NCBI GenBank assembly: GCA_028551475.1
Contig: CM052362.1
Location: forward strand, 3,914,166-3,978,165
Source: Casuarina equisetifolia
Taxonomy: Eukaryota > Streptophyta > Magnoliopsida > Fagales > Casuarinaceae
Reading direction: 5' to 3'
Length of the DNA: 64,000 nt
Shown here one piece after another: positions 34,751-45,668 of the stretch. The notes under the pieces are model-generated. The model made no database searches. It saw only the letters and a list, made by a program, of their open reading frames with translations, and was not told where the DNA came from. The position numbers and the translations under genes were made by a program. Every line of letters begins with the position of its first letter. Position 1 is the first letter of the stretch.

Positions 34751-35068
34751 TCACCAGGGCCGACGAGCACCGGTGAAGTTATTAGCAGCCTCCTTGGGGA
34801 CTTGGCCGGAGTGGGAACCCCCCCACGAAGAAGATGGAGCAGAGCTTTTGTGAGAGCTATAGGAGCGGGCAAATTCAAGGCCCGAACGCTGCTCCAGGGC
34901 CGGTGGCTGGAACTCCGACCGGGTTCGGCGGTGGGACGAGCCGCTGACGGAGTCCGACGCAAGCAACATATGGTAGCTCCGGCTTGACCCCTCGGAGAGG
35001 CTCCGGTACCTGTTGTGAGGCTTCTGCTTCTTCATAGCATGAACCAGAAAGGGAATAAGACCTTCCAT
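34751..35068 (-). CDS. Small basic Ser/Arg-rich plant protein, copy 1
   Basis: A single-exon 105-aa frame starts with MEGLIPFL and a basic AMKKQKPHN segment, then a SEGSSRSYH stretch, an [10 protein letters not shown] motif, an [12 protein letters not shown] region and a GARRPW end. It has no transmembrane segment or clear signal peptide. Three paralogues in the window keep the same layout, which supports real coding. The HRRTRSEF motif looks like a basophilic kinase or 14-3-3-type site, but this is inference. A TATA-like box lies about 100 bp upstream (minus strand, 35177-35167). Function unknown; it belongs to a family of short plant proteins beginning MEGL(I/L)PF. Confidence 0.8.
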   Translation of the reverse strand: MEGLIPFLVHAMKKQKPHNRYRSLSEGSSRSYHMLLASDSVSGSSHRRTRSEFQPPALEQRSGLEFARSYSSHKSSAPSSSWGGSHSGQVPKEAANNFTGARRPW

Positions 35069-35166
35069 TTCTTCCTCTTCTCTGTGCTAAAGATCTTCTA
35101 GATTCGTATGAAGCTTTGCCTTGAATGTATATAATTCGATGTACACTGCTCTCTGGAATCAACCTG

Positions 35167-35177
35167 GATATATAAAC
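35167..35177 (-). promoter_or_regulatory. TATA-like box of small-protein copy 1
   Basis: The minus strand reads GTTTATATATC about 100 bp upstream of the ATG at 35068. Comparable TATA-rich sequence is found at the same place in copies 2, 3 and 4 (near 40550, 44355 and 58385), within a conserved upstream block. Confidence 0.5.
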
Positions 35178-35512
35178 AGAAAAGCTTGGAGTTGGAAGGT
35201 TGGAGACGGGCAATGAATAGTCAAACAACATGTGCAGCACTTGACAAACAACATTGGACTTTGCCTTCCCCAATACCTTCTCATTCCAAATTGTATTTTA
35301 TAAAGTGAAACGAGCTTATTTTTCAAACTCAGTGTGTCTCCCACTTTACCAATACATATTAGAAAATACAAATTCCAACACAATAATAAAATTTAGGTTT
35401 TGAGTGAAATAATTTTTTGATAAAATAAAATTTAAATAAAAGATATCAGAAGTACTTAAATTTTTTAATATAATATCATACTATAAATTAATTTTGTTTT
35501 ACTTTATAGAAT

Positions 35513-35598
35513 TTTAGGCTCAATAATATTTAATGTATATGAAAGATACAAAACGAAAGCATTATAAAACTTAATGGTAAGATTCTTAATATGAATTC

Positions 35599-35639
<41 letters not shown>

Positions 35640-38345
35640 AAGAATTATTTGATAGGGACAATGGGGTTGATTTCGGTTAAGTAAGCAAAGTTTGAGTATG
35701 ATAATTAGTAGCGTGTCGTCGCATGTACTACAAGTAAGCTAGTGGGAACCTGCTATGTTATTTGACTAGTCCATGCCTATCTACAAAAGCTGGCGGCTCT
35801 ACGCGTTTGAAGTGAAAGTGCCTGTCCAGATAAGTGAAAGACGACCAATCCATTGCAACGGGTACCAAGACCCCGTGTACCATGTTGGGATATTGAATAT
35901 ATTTGGTTGAGAGTTATTTTTGTCAATTTTTTCAAACGTGCATCTTGTTGTTTATTGATGGTTCCAAGACTATTTAAACAAAAGGATGAAAGTTGGTTGT
36001 CCCTTACAAATAAGTCACCACCTAACTCCACTGGAAGGTTAACTAGTTTACACAAAACAGTTTCTAGAGCAATTAGACTTGTCACCAATTTTTTTACCCA
36101 AGATTTAAGACTGAATTTATTAGATGTCTAGTTTATTCTGTATATTATGGATTGGATTAATAGGAAAAAAAATAGCACCTAATTTTAGTTGTTTGTACCT
36201 TTTAAAAATTTTAATTTGCATTTAAAATTAGATGTACTCTAAACTTGAACGAATTCTACATCTTTGGACTATACAATACAATAACGAGATTCTGTTTTCT
36301 TTTGTGGGTGATGGATTTTCACAGGTCTTCTTTTATGTTCACCCCGTGTATCTTTTAATTTCACATTTTGTTTCTTTTTCCTCCCAAACATTATTATGCA
36401 TGCCGATGAGAATTTTGAAAGTGTAAGTTTAATGTCATAGTTGTGACATAATTTTCATTACATTAAAAGAGTGCTGGTCTTTTTTTTTTAATCTTAATTT
36501 TAGTGTCTAAATTTAAGTTGTTTAGTTAATGAACTTCGTTACGACTTTTAAAGAGAGTTGACTGTTTTGCACTATGAAATATAAATTTGTTGCATTTATA
36601 CTCATTGAATCCAATCTTATTTCACTGTTTTTATAAATCGTTCTTATTCAGTAGATAAATTGAACTCATCATTCTTGTAAGTTAATGCAAGTTTTAGTCA
36701 TTTTCTTATGTAATAAGTTGTAAAATGGACCTGGTGTTCAAGTTATTCACTGCTATCTATCAACAATATGTTAATTCATAACATTGATAAATAAGTAATA
36801 GACAATTACATATTTATAATGGTTTGTCGCATACAATTAAGAAAAATTTATTAATCATTACTTACCATTGTCGTTATATGATTTTTTTTTTAATTCTATT
36901 ATTGTTGGTTTCATGTTATACCCACTTTATTTCATTCAAAATAATAATTTGTGTTACCTTATCCATCCATTCAGTAGCAATACTCAGCTATTTAACTTTG
37001 TGTAATGTCTTATATTAATGATCTTAATTGTGCATTTATTAATTTTGCTTCATATTTATATGTTTACCAAGCTAGAAACAATAAACCATACATTCTTTAC
37101 TTGCATATTCGTTATAAATTTGCTTATTCAATGACCTTGTAAAATTCAACATATTAAGAAGCAATACAAGTTATATAATGAAACTTAAGATTAGTAATTT
37201 ATTCAAGCCAAAATAAATTCTAATAATAGAAATATATTAGAGAGCTTTAAAGTAAGAATCTTCTAGAACCAAATATAAATATAAATAGACATATAGGAGC
37301 AAATGAAATATTTGACATTTACAAGTGTCTTTTACAACAACATACTAATGATAGTTTCAAAGCCATTCATTTAGTAACAACAATATAATAGACAATACAT
37401 GTAATATAAAAGCATGGAATTCAAAAGATAATCCAACCCAAGATACAAAGAAATAAATGATACCAATACAACTAACAATAAAAAGATTTCTTTCTCTAAT
37501 CATCATTAAGATATTTCTTTTGATTTTGACATTAATTTTGAGAAAGGCAAGCAACCATACTTAAACCTTGGATGGACATTCAATTTGCATTCTTGCAATG
37601 TAGGGCCACTCCATTGAGAGGAAACTCACAAATATCACACAAAGAGGAATATTTTGTTGTCTTAATAAAAGTGAGAGGATGTTCATGATCTTCATCTTCG
37701 TAAGTTCTTCCAAACTTAATATATAAATATTTTCTTAGAACACATTGAAGATGAGCAACAAAATTACACTCTACACAACAATAGAACCAATGATTTTGAT
37801 TTCTTTCTTTTTCACAAATTTGACAATAATATTCTTGACATTCATCTTCAACTGCATATGTGAGTTTAAGAATGTGGTCATCATCTTTGTACTTTGCATC
37901 AAGTGGAAAAGTCGCACATTTAAAACATATGTTGAAATTACAAGCAAAGCATGTCAAAATGCTTGGTCTCTCACAAAACTTTCATGTCGCATTTTCTCTA
38001 AATGTCCACACGAAGGTATGTTGGTGACCCTTGTGCCGAAATTTGTCTTGTGAGTGCAAGACATTGGATGTCCAAGCCAAATTCATCATCCCAAAATCTA
38101 CTGATATAACAGAATCCATGACGATAGAACTTACAAGAACTACATTGGAATACACCATCAGGGGAAGGTAAATGTGACACCAAGTTGAAAGTGAATGGAA
38201 AATTTAAGTGTCTAATACTTTTGGGTAGGTTAGCACAAAGATAATGAAGACTAGAGTTACATTCTGCACAACTATAAAAGGGAACTGAGACAACTTGCAT
38301 ACACCCGTCACAAACCTTATCATCTGAAACCTCCTCATAGTTGAG
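35513..38345. repeat. Segmental duplication, copy A (spacer and 3' part of DC1 gene)
   Basis: From about 35513 ('aggctcaataatatt') to 38345 it is matched by 52566-55510. The part 35780-35900 is also matched at 58525-58640. It holds the spacer between small-protein copy 1 and the DC1 gene, and the C-terminal half of that gene. Confidence 0.8.
35602..35634. repeat. (AT)n microsatellite
   Basis: About 33 bp of uninterrupted AT dinucleotides. The duplicate at 52681-52692 has only a short tract, so the expansion followed duplication. Confidence 0.95.
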
Positions 38346-39167
38346 AATTAAATCATGCTGATGGCTAGAATGTTTGATCTATGCAGGTAGACTTCTTTCA
38401 GTCACTTCTGAATTGATATCCTTGATTAAGCCACTCACATATCCTCCAGTAAACCATTGATTGATATCCGCGGGTGTGGAATCACTAATTGCATCCTTGT
38501 CCTCCATAAATTGACAATCTCTTGCACATGTCAAGGGGGCAGCATAACTACATTGCTGACAGTAATAGGCTGCAGACTTTGTATTCATTTTTAAAGAGCA
38601 GAGGTTACATACTGTGTCAGCCTGCTCCTTGACTTGGAGGTAAGGAAATTTGAGCACGAGGGAGTGAGAATGAGGTATGATATTGATAGTGGGCAAAAAG
38701 GAAGCACACTTACTGTGAACCAACAGTTGACAAATGCTGCACATGCATCTGACGTCTTTGCCCTCCTCGCCGCACAATTCGCAAGTGAACTGATTCTCTA
38801 TCCGGCGGGGAACGAATATGTGCTTGTGACCATCATCCTCATTCCCTCGCCAGCGGGAGGAACATTTAATGTCAAGATTGAAATCGCAGTCATTGCAAGT
38901 GTAAAAGCAGCACCTTCTGCAACATTTACCACAAGCATCACAGAAACTAGAACGGTTTGGTGGTCGAAATTGAAGGCGGTGGATCGGTTTGGTGAGCTCC
39001 TCGCATGATTGATGCCAGTGGAAGCTGCATATGGAGCATTTTTTGTAGGGCTTCGATGCTGGCTCATCGCACTGCATACAAATTGCTTCCTTCTCTTCAT
39101 CAATTTTCAGATCTTCTACAAGGATCTCTTCATGGTCGCAGTCGAAATATTTGGGATCCAACTCCAT
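37562..39167 (-). pseudogene. DC1 (Cys/His-rich C1) domain gene, copy 1, interrupted by stops and frameshifts
   Basis: The ATG at 39167 (MELDPKYFDCDHEE) opens a 262-aa frame ending at TAG 38379-38381. It contains DC1 modules: CMQCDEPASKPYKKC...HWHQSC, CDACGK...CNDCDFNLDIKC, CELCGEEGKDV...LLVHSKC, and CNLC...YYCQQCSY. After the TAG the same frame continues with further DC1 sequence (CDGCMQVVSVPFYSCAEC, LHYLCANLP), then a frameshift near 38050, a TGA at 37982-37984 where the paralogue has Cys, more DC1 sequence (CFACNFNICFKC, YCQICEKERNQ), and a terminal one-base deletion near 37594. DC1 proteins bind zinc and possibly lipids or act in signalling and defence; the role here is unknown. The 262-aa N-terminal product might still be made. 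Confidence 0.8.
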
Positions 39168-39254
39168 CAGGATTTCTCTCACACTATATCTGATACACAC
39201 ACAACACAGAGGCTGGAAATGATTTACCAATTTCTCACTCAAATTCTCTCCCTC

Positions 39255-40146
39255 TCTCTCTGAATATAGATTTCTTTATTTGTTTCAGGATTGTTATTTA
39301 CTTGTGCCTCGCAATCCTCTATGGATTCTTTTTCTCTGCCTCCTCATCTTTTTCTCTCTCTCCTTCTCTGTTCCTTCTTCCTTTGCCAGTGGTAAAGATG
39401 ACCCAATGATAACCTCGGCCATTAGATTGGAGACGAACGGTGTGATGCCGCTTCTCTTTCTTTTTTTCTTTTCTGATCATTTGGGACCCCATCTTCAAGG
39501 CTTCAAGCACGCAAAGGTTTGTGAGTTCTTTTTATTCTTTTCCTCCCTTCAGCTTCAAGCTTTAAGCATCAAGAAGTCATATTGTTCTTCTGGGCTCCAA
39601 GCAAGCAATCTTTTGTGGATTCTTTTCTTCTTCTCCTTCCTTCTCTCTCACTCTTTCTCTCTACTTCTGTATATCCTTTTCTTGTCTTCGGAGCTTCAAC
39701 TTTTTCGAGCTTCAAGCATCAAGATCCAATCATGATCCTAAAATACATGAAAATTCATCAGGAATTTATGCAATTTCCACGCAAACAATTAACAACGACA
39801 TTGGATTCGGGTCCTACCTGTTCATCTGATCTGCAGGATATCTCAAGCCCGATAACAGTGGGTCTCCAAAACTCACTTCAAGATTTTTCACTACCAAAGA
39901 TGCCCAGGTCCATTTCCAATTCTAGTTAAACCACGTCTCTCCTTTTGTTTTCCTTTTGGCGATTGGGTGAGAGCAAAATCCTCACAAACAACTCTAAAAA
40001 TAATTTCCATAACCACAAACAATTTCCAGTACAAATATTCAACACCCGTAATAAAAACACAGCATTACAATTGATTGATAGCCACCTGTTTGATGGATAG
40101 ATTCACAGAAAGAAAGAATAACAATTATTGTTGTTCACCAGGGCCC
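39255..40146. repeat. Pyrimidine-rich spacer, copy A
   Basis: The plus strand is rich in TTCTTT/CTCTCT runs. It matches 43195-43930, with part (39770-39930) also at 57550-57740 and 62575-62660. It separates the DC1 5' end from the next small-protein gene. Plus-strand frames here (39280-39735, 39582-39929) come from low-complexity sequence and are not conserved between copies. Confidence 0.7.
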
Positions 40147-40452
40147 CTAAGCACCGGCGAAGTTATGAGCAGCCCTCTTGGTAACTTGGCCGGAGTAGGA
40201 ACCACTCCACGAAGAAGATAATGCAGAGCCACTGTTAGAGCTGTGCGAGCGGGTAAATTCAAGATCCGAACGCTGCTCCACGGCCGTTGGCTGGAACTCC
40301 GACCGGGTTCGACTGTGGGACGAGCCGTTGAAGGAGTCCGATGCAAGCAACAAATGGTAGCTCCGGCTTGACCCCTGGCAGAAGCTCCGGTAGCTGTTGT
40401 GAGGCTTCTCCTTGTTCATAGCACGAAGCAGAAAGGGAATGAGACCTTCCAT
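40147..40452 (-). CDS. Small basic Ser/Arg-rich plant protein, copy 2 (C-terminus shortened)
   Basis: A 101-aa frame with the same layout as copy 1 ([41 protein letters not shown]). It stops after NFAGA: a TAG replaces the codon that is CAA or CGT in the other copies, removing the final four residues (x-R/Q-P-W). The next bases still encode the old tail. Flanks 40460-40650 match the upstream block of the other copies. Confidence 0.75.
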   Translation of the reverse strand: MEGLIPFLLRAMNKEKPHNSYRSFCQGSSRSYHLLLASDSFNGSSHSRTRSEFQPTAVEQRSDLEFTRSHSSNSGSALSSSWSGSYSGQVTKRAAHNFAGA

Positions 40453-41213
40453 GTCTTTCTGTTCTTTGTTCTAAAGATCTTGTAGATTCGTATGAAGCTT
40501 TGCCTCGAATATATGCTTTGATGAGAATTGCTGTCTGGAATCACCATGGATATATATATATATACTAGAAAGCTTGGAGTTGGAAGACTGGAGACCAGCA
40601 ATGAATTGTCAAATGACATGTGCAACAATCGACTAATGGACTTTACCTCCCCCATTATTGATTCCAAATTCTACTTTATAGATAAGGAAAACGAGCTGAT
40701 TTTTCCCCATGTACAATCACTTTACCAACATATTAAAATCTTACAAATTAGTTTGATTTCATAAGGTAAATGAGCCGGTTTGACTATGATTAAAGAGTAG
40801 CGTGTCATCCCAATGTAAGTTGTAGGATCCTGCAGTGTTTTTTGACTACTCCATGCCTATCTATAAAACTTATAATTCAAATTAATAAGCTTATATTATG
40901 ACTCATCTTAAAGTGTAGATTATTTCCTTGATACTACTTAACAAGCCTACAATTTCATTTTGGCACTTTTAAAAATGTGGAATGCCTTGCATTATTTACG
41001 ATGTGCTATAAAATTATAACATTTCTAAGTTAGTTTTCAGGAAAAAAAAATTAAATTTTATGTTTAAGATTTTCACTCTAATTTAACAAAATGGTCGACT
41101 TCTTGGCCCTGAAAAGTGGCTTTTACATCCTTTGAACCATAAAACATTTTTATACAAAAACTAGATTAATCCATCCCATGATGCATTATATAAAAAAAGT
41201 TCTTGAGCTAAGG

Positions 41214-41757
41214 GTAGAATATATTGTCACGGCTCATACATTTCCATACTTGAAGACAGTATTCACTCTTCTCCAACACCACGGCTTGGATCGATGCTTC
41301 GAAAGGCACGCTAGGCTTGCATTCATTACACTTCCAATTAAGACGTAGCTGGAAGTGACCCTTTCCTTGTCTTCTCGCTGTTTCTGCCGACGGACGAGTT
41401 GGTTTCATTCCCTGTTGGCATCGCACGTGCCTGAAGAAGAAAAACTTTAAACATTGATGCGGAAAAGCCAAGCAAAAGCTAATCATTTCACGTTGAAAAG
41501 TGAACCAACAAGAAAGAATATCATATGAAAAAGCAGATGGAAAGGAACTTGCAGGTGCTGGGGAAGGAGCAGCAGCCCATGGCGGCGGCAATGGGCCAAG
41601 AAAGGATAAAGGAAGGTCGTGAGCAGCATAGCGAATAGTGGTGTCTAAGTACTGATATTTGGCCGCTTTTGAAAGATTTTGAGTCCCAAAAGTAACTGGG
41701 TTCGAATACGCCGGTGGTTTCTGCAGTCTGTTTTTGAGTGATTTGACAGAAGGGGTC
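41214..41757 (-). CDS. Candidate unknown two-exon gene (weak)
   Basis: On the minus strand an open stretch at 41757-41541 (VKSLKNRLQKPPAYSNPVT, then AAKYQYLDTTIRYAAHDLP, then a Pro/Ala-rich AAPSPAPA) has coding-like composition. A pyrimidine-rich acceptor (ttcttcag near 41432) precedes a second open stretch to 41214 (HVRCQQGMKPTRPS, LNWKCNECKPSVPFEA, CLQVWKCMSRDN). Joining them needs a donor near 41540 that I can only suggest (gcaa|gttcc). No start codon in the first frame is certain, and I recognise no family. The last ~75 bp are duplicated at 45080-45155. Confidence 0.3.
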
Positions 41758-41829
41758 TCTGTTCAGGAAGGTAGAGTGCACTGTGGGAAGTTCATGGGGT
41801 TGGTTGAATCTTCCGTGCAATGGAAGTAT

Positions 41830-42155
41830 TCAAATTACCCCTTTCACGTGTAAATTGATAGAGGAGTCATCGTCGTCATCTTCTAACGGGCACCACAAAG
41901 TATGAAAAAATAATGATTTGTGTATATCTGGTCATAGTTTAAATAATTCCCCAATTTATTTCCTCTGAAATATTTATTGCGTTGAATGTAAGTGATATAT
42001 TATATATGTCAATTAATCAAAGAACATAACCTGGGGAACGACAATGATTTTAAATAAAAAGATTTGTCTCATTAAAAAAAGTTTTATTTTCATTAATAAA
42101 AAATATATCTTGATACAAACTAATATTTTATCCACTAAAGAAGGTAGCATTTCTT

Positions 42156-42186
<31 letters not shown>

Positions 42187-43190
42187 GACATCGTGCACTG
42201 TAATCACCATTGGCGTCTTAATATTCCAATGCTTGAATCCTTCGGACTTGGTCTATGAATAATTGATGCGATATTATGTCTTGAAATAGCTATGGCGTAG
42301 TCAGTGACGGGGACGTTGGCCCAGCGGCTGCTAAACAATAGATCGCTGTCAATGACTGCAAGTGAGGGTCCAGTGGCAGCCAATTGGATATAGCTTTGAA
42401 AAATGTCAGGAAAAAAGAGAAAAAAGAGGAAAAAGAAGAAGAAGAAGAAGACAAGGGAGAAATTGAAGGGAAGACCTTTACTAAGAATAATTATTTTTAT
42501 ATTGGATAAAGGAAATGCAAAAGAAAAGAGAGGAGTCACCGTCATCAACACAGAACAAGGTACATTTTTATAAATACATTGTGTAAGAATGGCTGCTTCA
42601 ATAATTAAGTGTTTTTTATTGTCACGTTAAATGATATCGGTGTTTACCCCACTGCTAACAAGTTTTACTGATTCAACCAGCACCTTATCCATATGTTCTG
42701 GGGAGGAAGTAACAAGGAAAAGGTGTGAAGGAAATTGCTAGAAGAAAAGGCCCTACAATTTATGGGTCAACGGCAACTTCGACTTCGAGGTTATATGAGT
42801 TACATCTTCTTTTGTTTTCTTTTACATAAAACGAGAAATGGAACATGTATGACAATACTTTATCTCAGAAATAAATAAAGAGGAGGGCTATCCAATATTA
42901 TCATTGAAGTTTTCCTTATTAAGCTGGGCGTCAATGTAGATGTTGAAGCCTACACATTGCTAAAAGGCCTCAAGATATGCATTTGAAGAAAATTAGGTAC
43001 CCCATATCTTTGATTTGAATTCCTTTATTTTGTTCAATGCTTACTTAAAAAATTGAGGACATCTTAGAAACTAAAGTATATTATTTGTTGTGTTTACTCT
43101 TGATCCTTGCATATGCATATGTACAACGTGTCTATCAAAAGAAATGTGACACTGTCTTGATAATTATAAACATACAATTCAAAATGTGAG
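41830..43190. other. Intergenic, no firm gene
   Basis: It holds an AT microsatellite (42161-42186) and a GAA tract (about 42435-42450). A minus-strand open stretch at 42410-42204 (FQSYIQLAATGPSLAVIDSD) is coding-like but has no start or recognisable family. Confidence 0.4.
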
Positions 43191-43939
43191 AATTTTTTTG
43201 TTCTTTATTTATTTGTTTCAGGATTGTTCTTTAATTGTACCTCGCAATCCTCTATGGATTCTTTTTCTCTCTCTCTTTCATTCCTTCTACCTTTGCCAGT
43301 GGTAAAAGATGACCGAATGATTACCTCGGCCGTTAGATTGGAGATGAACGGTGTGATGCCTGCTTCTCTTTCTTTTATTTTTTGATCATTTGGGTCCCAG
43401 TGTTCAAGGCTTAAATCACGCAAATGTTTGTTGAGTTCTTTTTATTCTTTTCCTCCCTTCAAGCTTCAAGCTTTAAGCATCAAGAAGCCAAATTGTTCTT
43501 CTGGGCTCCAAGCAAGCAATCTTTTGTGGATTCCTTTCTTCTCCTTCTTCCCTCTCTCTCACTCTTTCTCTTTGCTTTTGTATACTCTTCTCTTGCCTTC
43601 GGGGCTTCAACCTTTTCAAGCTCCTGGCTTCAAGCATCAAAGCCTCGATCAACTGTACAACACATACGTAGGTCCCCTGAAAATGTTTTAATTGACGGAT
43701 GGCCAGGTCCATTTCCAACTCCACTTAAGCGACGTTTCTCCTTTTGTTTTCCTTTTGGCGATTGGGTGAAAGGAGAATCCTCACAAATAATTCTAAAAAT
43801 AATTTTCATAATCACATATACAATTTCCAGTACAAATCTTCAACACCCCCAATAAAAACACAGTATCACAATTGATTGATAGCCACCTGTTTGATGGACA
43901 GATTCACAGAAAGAAAGAAAGAATAACAATTATTGTTGT

Positions 43940-44257
43940 TCACCAGGGCTGTTGAGCACTGGTGAAGTTATTAGCAGCCCTTTTGGTGACTTGGCCGGAG
44001 TAGGAACCACCACACGAAGAAGATGGTGCAGAGCCTATGTTAGAGCTGTGGGAGCGGGAAAATTCAAGATCCGAACGCTGCACCATGGCCGGTGGCTGGA
44101 ACTCCGACCGGGTTCGGCGGTGAGACGAGCCGTTGAAGGAGTCCGATGCAAGCAACAAATGGTAGCTCCGGCTTGACCCCTCGCAGAGGCTTCGGTAGCT
44201 GTTGTGAGGCTTCTGCTTGTTCATAGCACGAAGCAGAAAGGGTATGAGACCTTCCAT
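43940..44257 (-). CDS. Small basic Ser/Arg-rich plant protein, copy 3
   Basis: An intact 105-aa frame, the same length as copies 1 and 4: [62 protein letters not shown] end. A Cys replaces the Trp of the SSSW motif. The upstream block (44275-44400) is conserved but shortened. Function unknown; see copy 1. Confidence 0.78.
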   Translation of the reverse strand: MEGLIPFLLRAMNKQKPHNSYRSLCEGSSRSYHLLLASDSFNGSSHRRTRSEFQPPAMVQRSDLEFSRSHSSNIGSAPSSSCGGSYSGQVTKRAANNFTSAQQPW

Positions 44258-44511
44258 GTCTTCCTCTTCTTTGTTCTAAAGATCTTCTAGATTCGTATGA
44301 AGCTTTGCCTCGAATATATGCTTCAGTGTGAATTGCTGTCTGGAATCACCATGGACATATATATACCAGAAAGGTTGGGGACCAGCAATGAATTGCCTGG
44401 AATTACCACGGGCCTCAAGGACCCGTACCATATTTGGTGGAGACTTCACTATGTTAATTTTTTTCTAGGGTACATCTTTTTGTTTGTGGTTGGTCCACAA
44501 AACTAAAGGTT

Positions 44512-44512
<1 letters not shown>

Positions 44513-44546
<34 letters not shown>
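44513..44546. repeat. Poly-T run (34 bases)
   Basis: An uninterrupted T run in duplication copy B. The other copies have no such run. It may be an old retroposon tail in antisense or simple slippage; no retroposon body is recognised beside it. Confidence 0.9.
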
Positions 44547-44549
<3 letters not shown>

Positions 44550-45158
44550 CAAAAGGTTGGACCTTTTTGGTCCCAAGCCGCCTAAACTATAATTGAACTA
44601 ATGCATGTGGATTGTCCTATATTATTAATATCTTAATTTAAAATTAGTCTTATATTGTGTTTTCTCTTCTAGCAATTAATTTTAAAGGAAATAATGAATT
44701 TTTTTATATGATATCAATACTTATAATTTAAATACGATTATATTATGACTTCATAAGTATTCTTTAATATTACTTAACAAGTCTATAATTTCATTTTTGG
44801 CACATACAAAAAAAGTGAAATGCTTTACATTATTTACAATGTACAAAAAAATTATAACATTCCTCAAGTCAGTTTAAAAAAAAAAGGAATTTTATGCTTG
44901 CTTAAGGAAGAAAATAACTACAAGATTTTCACTATAATTTTAAAAAATATTCTACTTCTTGGTTCCTAAAAGTGGCTTTCACATCCTTTGAACTAGAACC
45001 ATAAAACATTTTTGTGCAAAACTAGATTTTTCCACCCCATGAAGCATTACGTAGAAAAAGTTGTTGAGCTAAGGGTAGACTATTATTGTCACGACTCATA
45101 CATTTCCGTACTTGATGACAATATTTACTTTTCTCTAACACCATGGCTTAGATATTGG

Positions 45159-45668
45159 TGTGGGCTAGTGTCTAGGAATGTGTTAGTGGTTTGCTCAAGG
45201 GCTATTCCAAGAGGAACAACTTCCTGAAACGTCTTTTCTTAACTATGGTGGCTAGTGAAATAATGGCTTTTCAAAGAAGCCAACCTCTAGTTCAAATGAG
45301 TTGGTTGTAATATTTCTTGACTTTCATTACATTTCACTTTCTCTTATAAGAGCATAGTTGTTGAGGTATCTTACAACCATGCTTGATTGAGTGTCCATAG
45401 GCCGTTTACTCAACCTTTGTACTCCTACTACAATTACCCAGACCCTGGCTACTTACCAACCATTCAATGTTTTCACATTACACAAAACAAGGACCTACTC
45501 TACTAAGTCATTTCCAACCAACCATTCAACATCCCCATGTTACACAAAACAAGGTCTTACTTGTCAGCATTCAAGTCAAGACTCCCTTCACGTTTACTTA
45601 AAAGTTCCCACACATTACTAGCCATGCATATCGCTACCTACATTGTCAAGACCTAATGAGGTGTCACA
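45159..45668 (-). repeat. Probable 3' LTR of the Ty3 fragment
   Basis: About 510 bp starting TGTGGGCT and ending GTGTCACA (minus strand TGTGACACC), with TG...CA ends. It sits after the integrase C-terminal region and begins where the 39255-41300 homology ends. The partner LTR is absent, so the borders are inferred. A 'cattcaa' motif with 'acacaaaacaagg' is repeated near 45465 and 45535. Confidence 0.6.

Larger units (their letters stand above)
43195..45158. repeat. Segmental duplication, copy B of 39255-41300
   Basis: Collinear with 39255-41300: pyrimidine-rich spacer, small-protein gene, upstream block, then AT-rich sequence ending 'caccatggcttagat'. A poly-T run expanded at 44513-44546 in this copy. 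Similarity ends where the Ty3 LTR begins at 45159. Confidence 0.78.

Noticed and set aside
38634-39008. 124-codon plus-strand frame
   Set aside because: Antisense to the Cys-rich DC1 exon.
39167-39242. Upstream extension of the DC1 frame to 39242
   Set aside because: It would need a TTG start; the first ATG at 39167 fits the usual DC1 N-terminus.
39280-39929. Plus-strand frames of 151 and 115 codons with hydrophobic runs, suggesting membrane proteins
   Set aside because: Their hydrophobicity comes from T/C-rich low-complexity DNA, and the equivalent frames at 43424-43855 differ by shifts.
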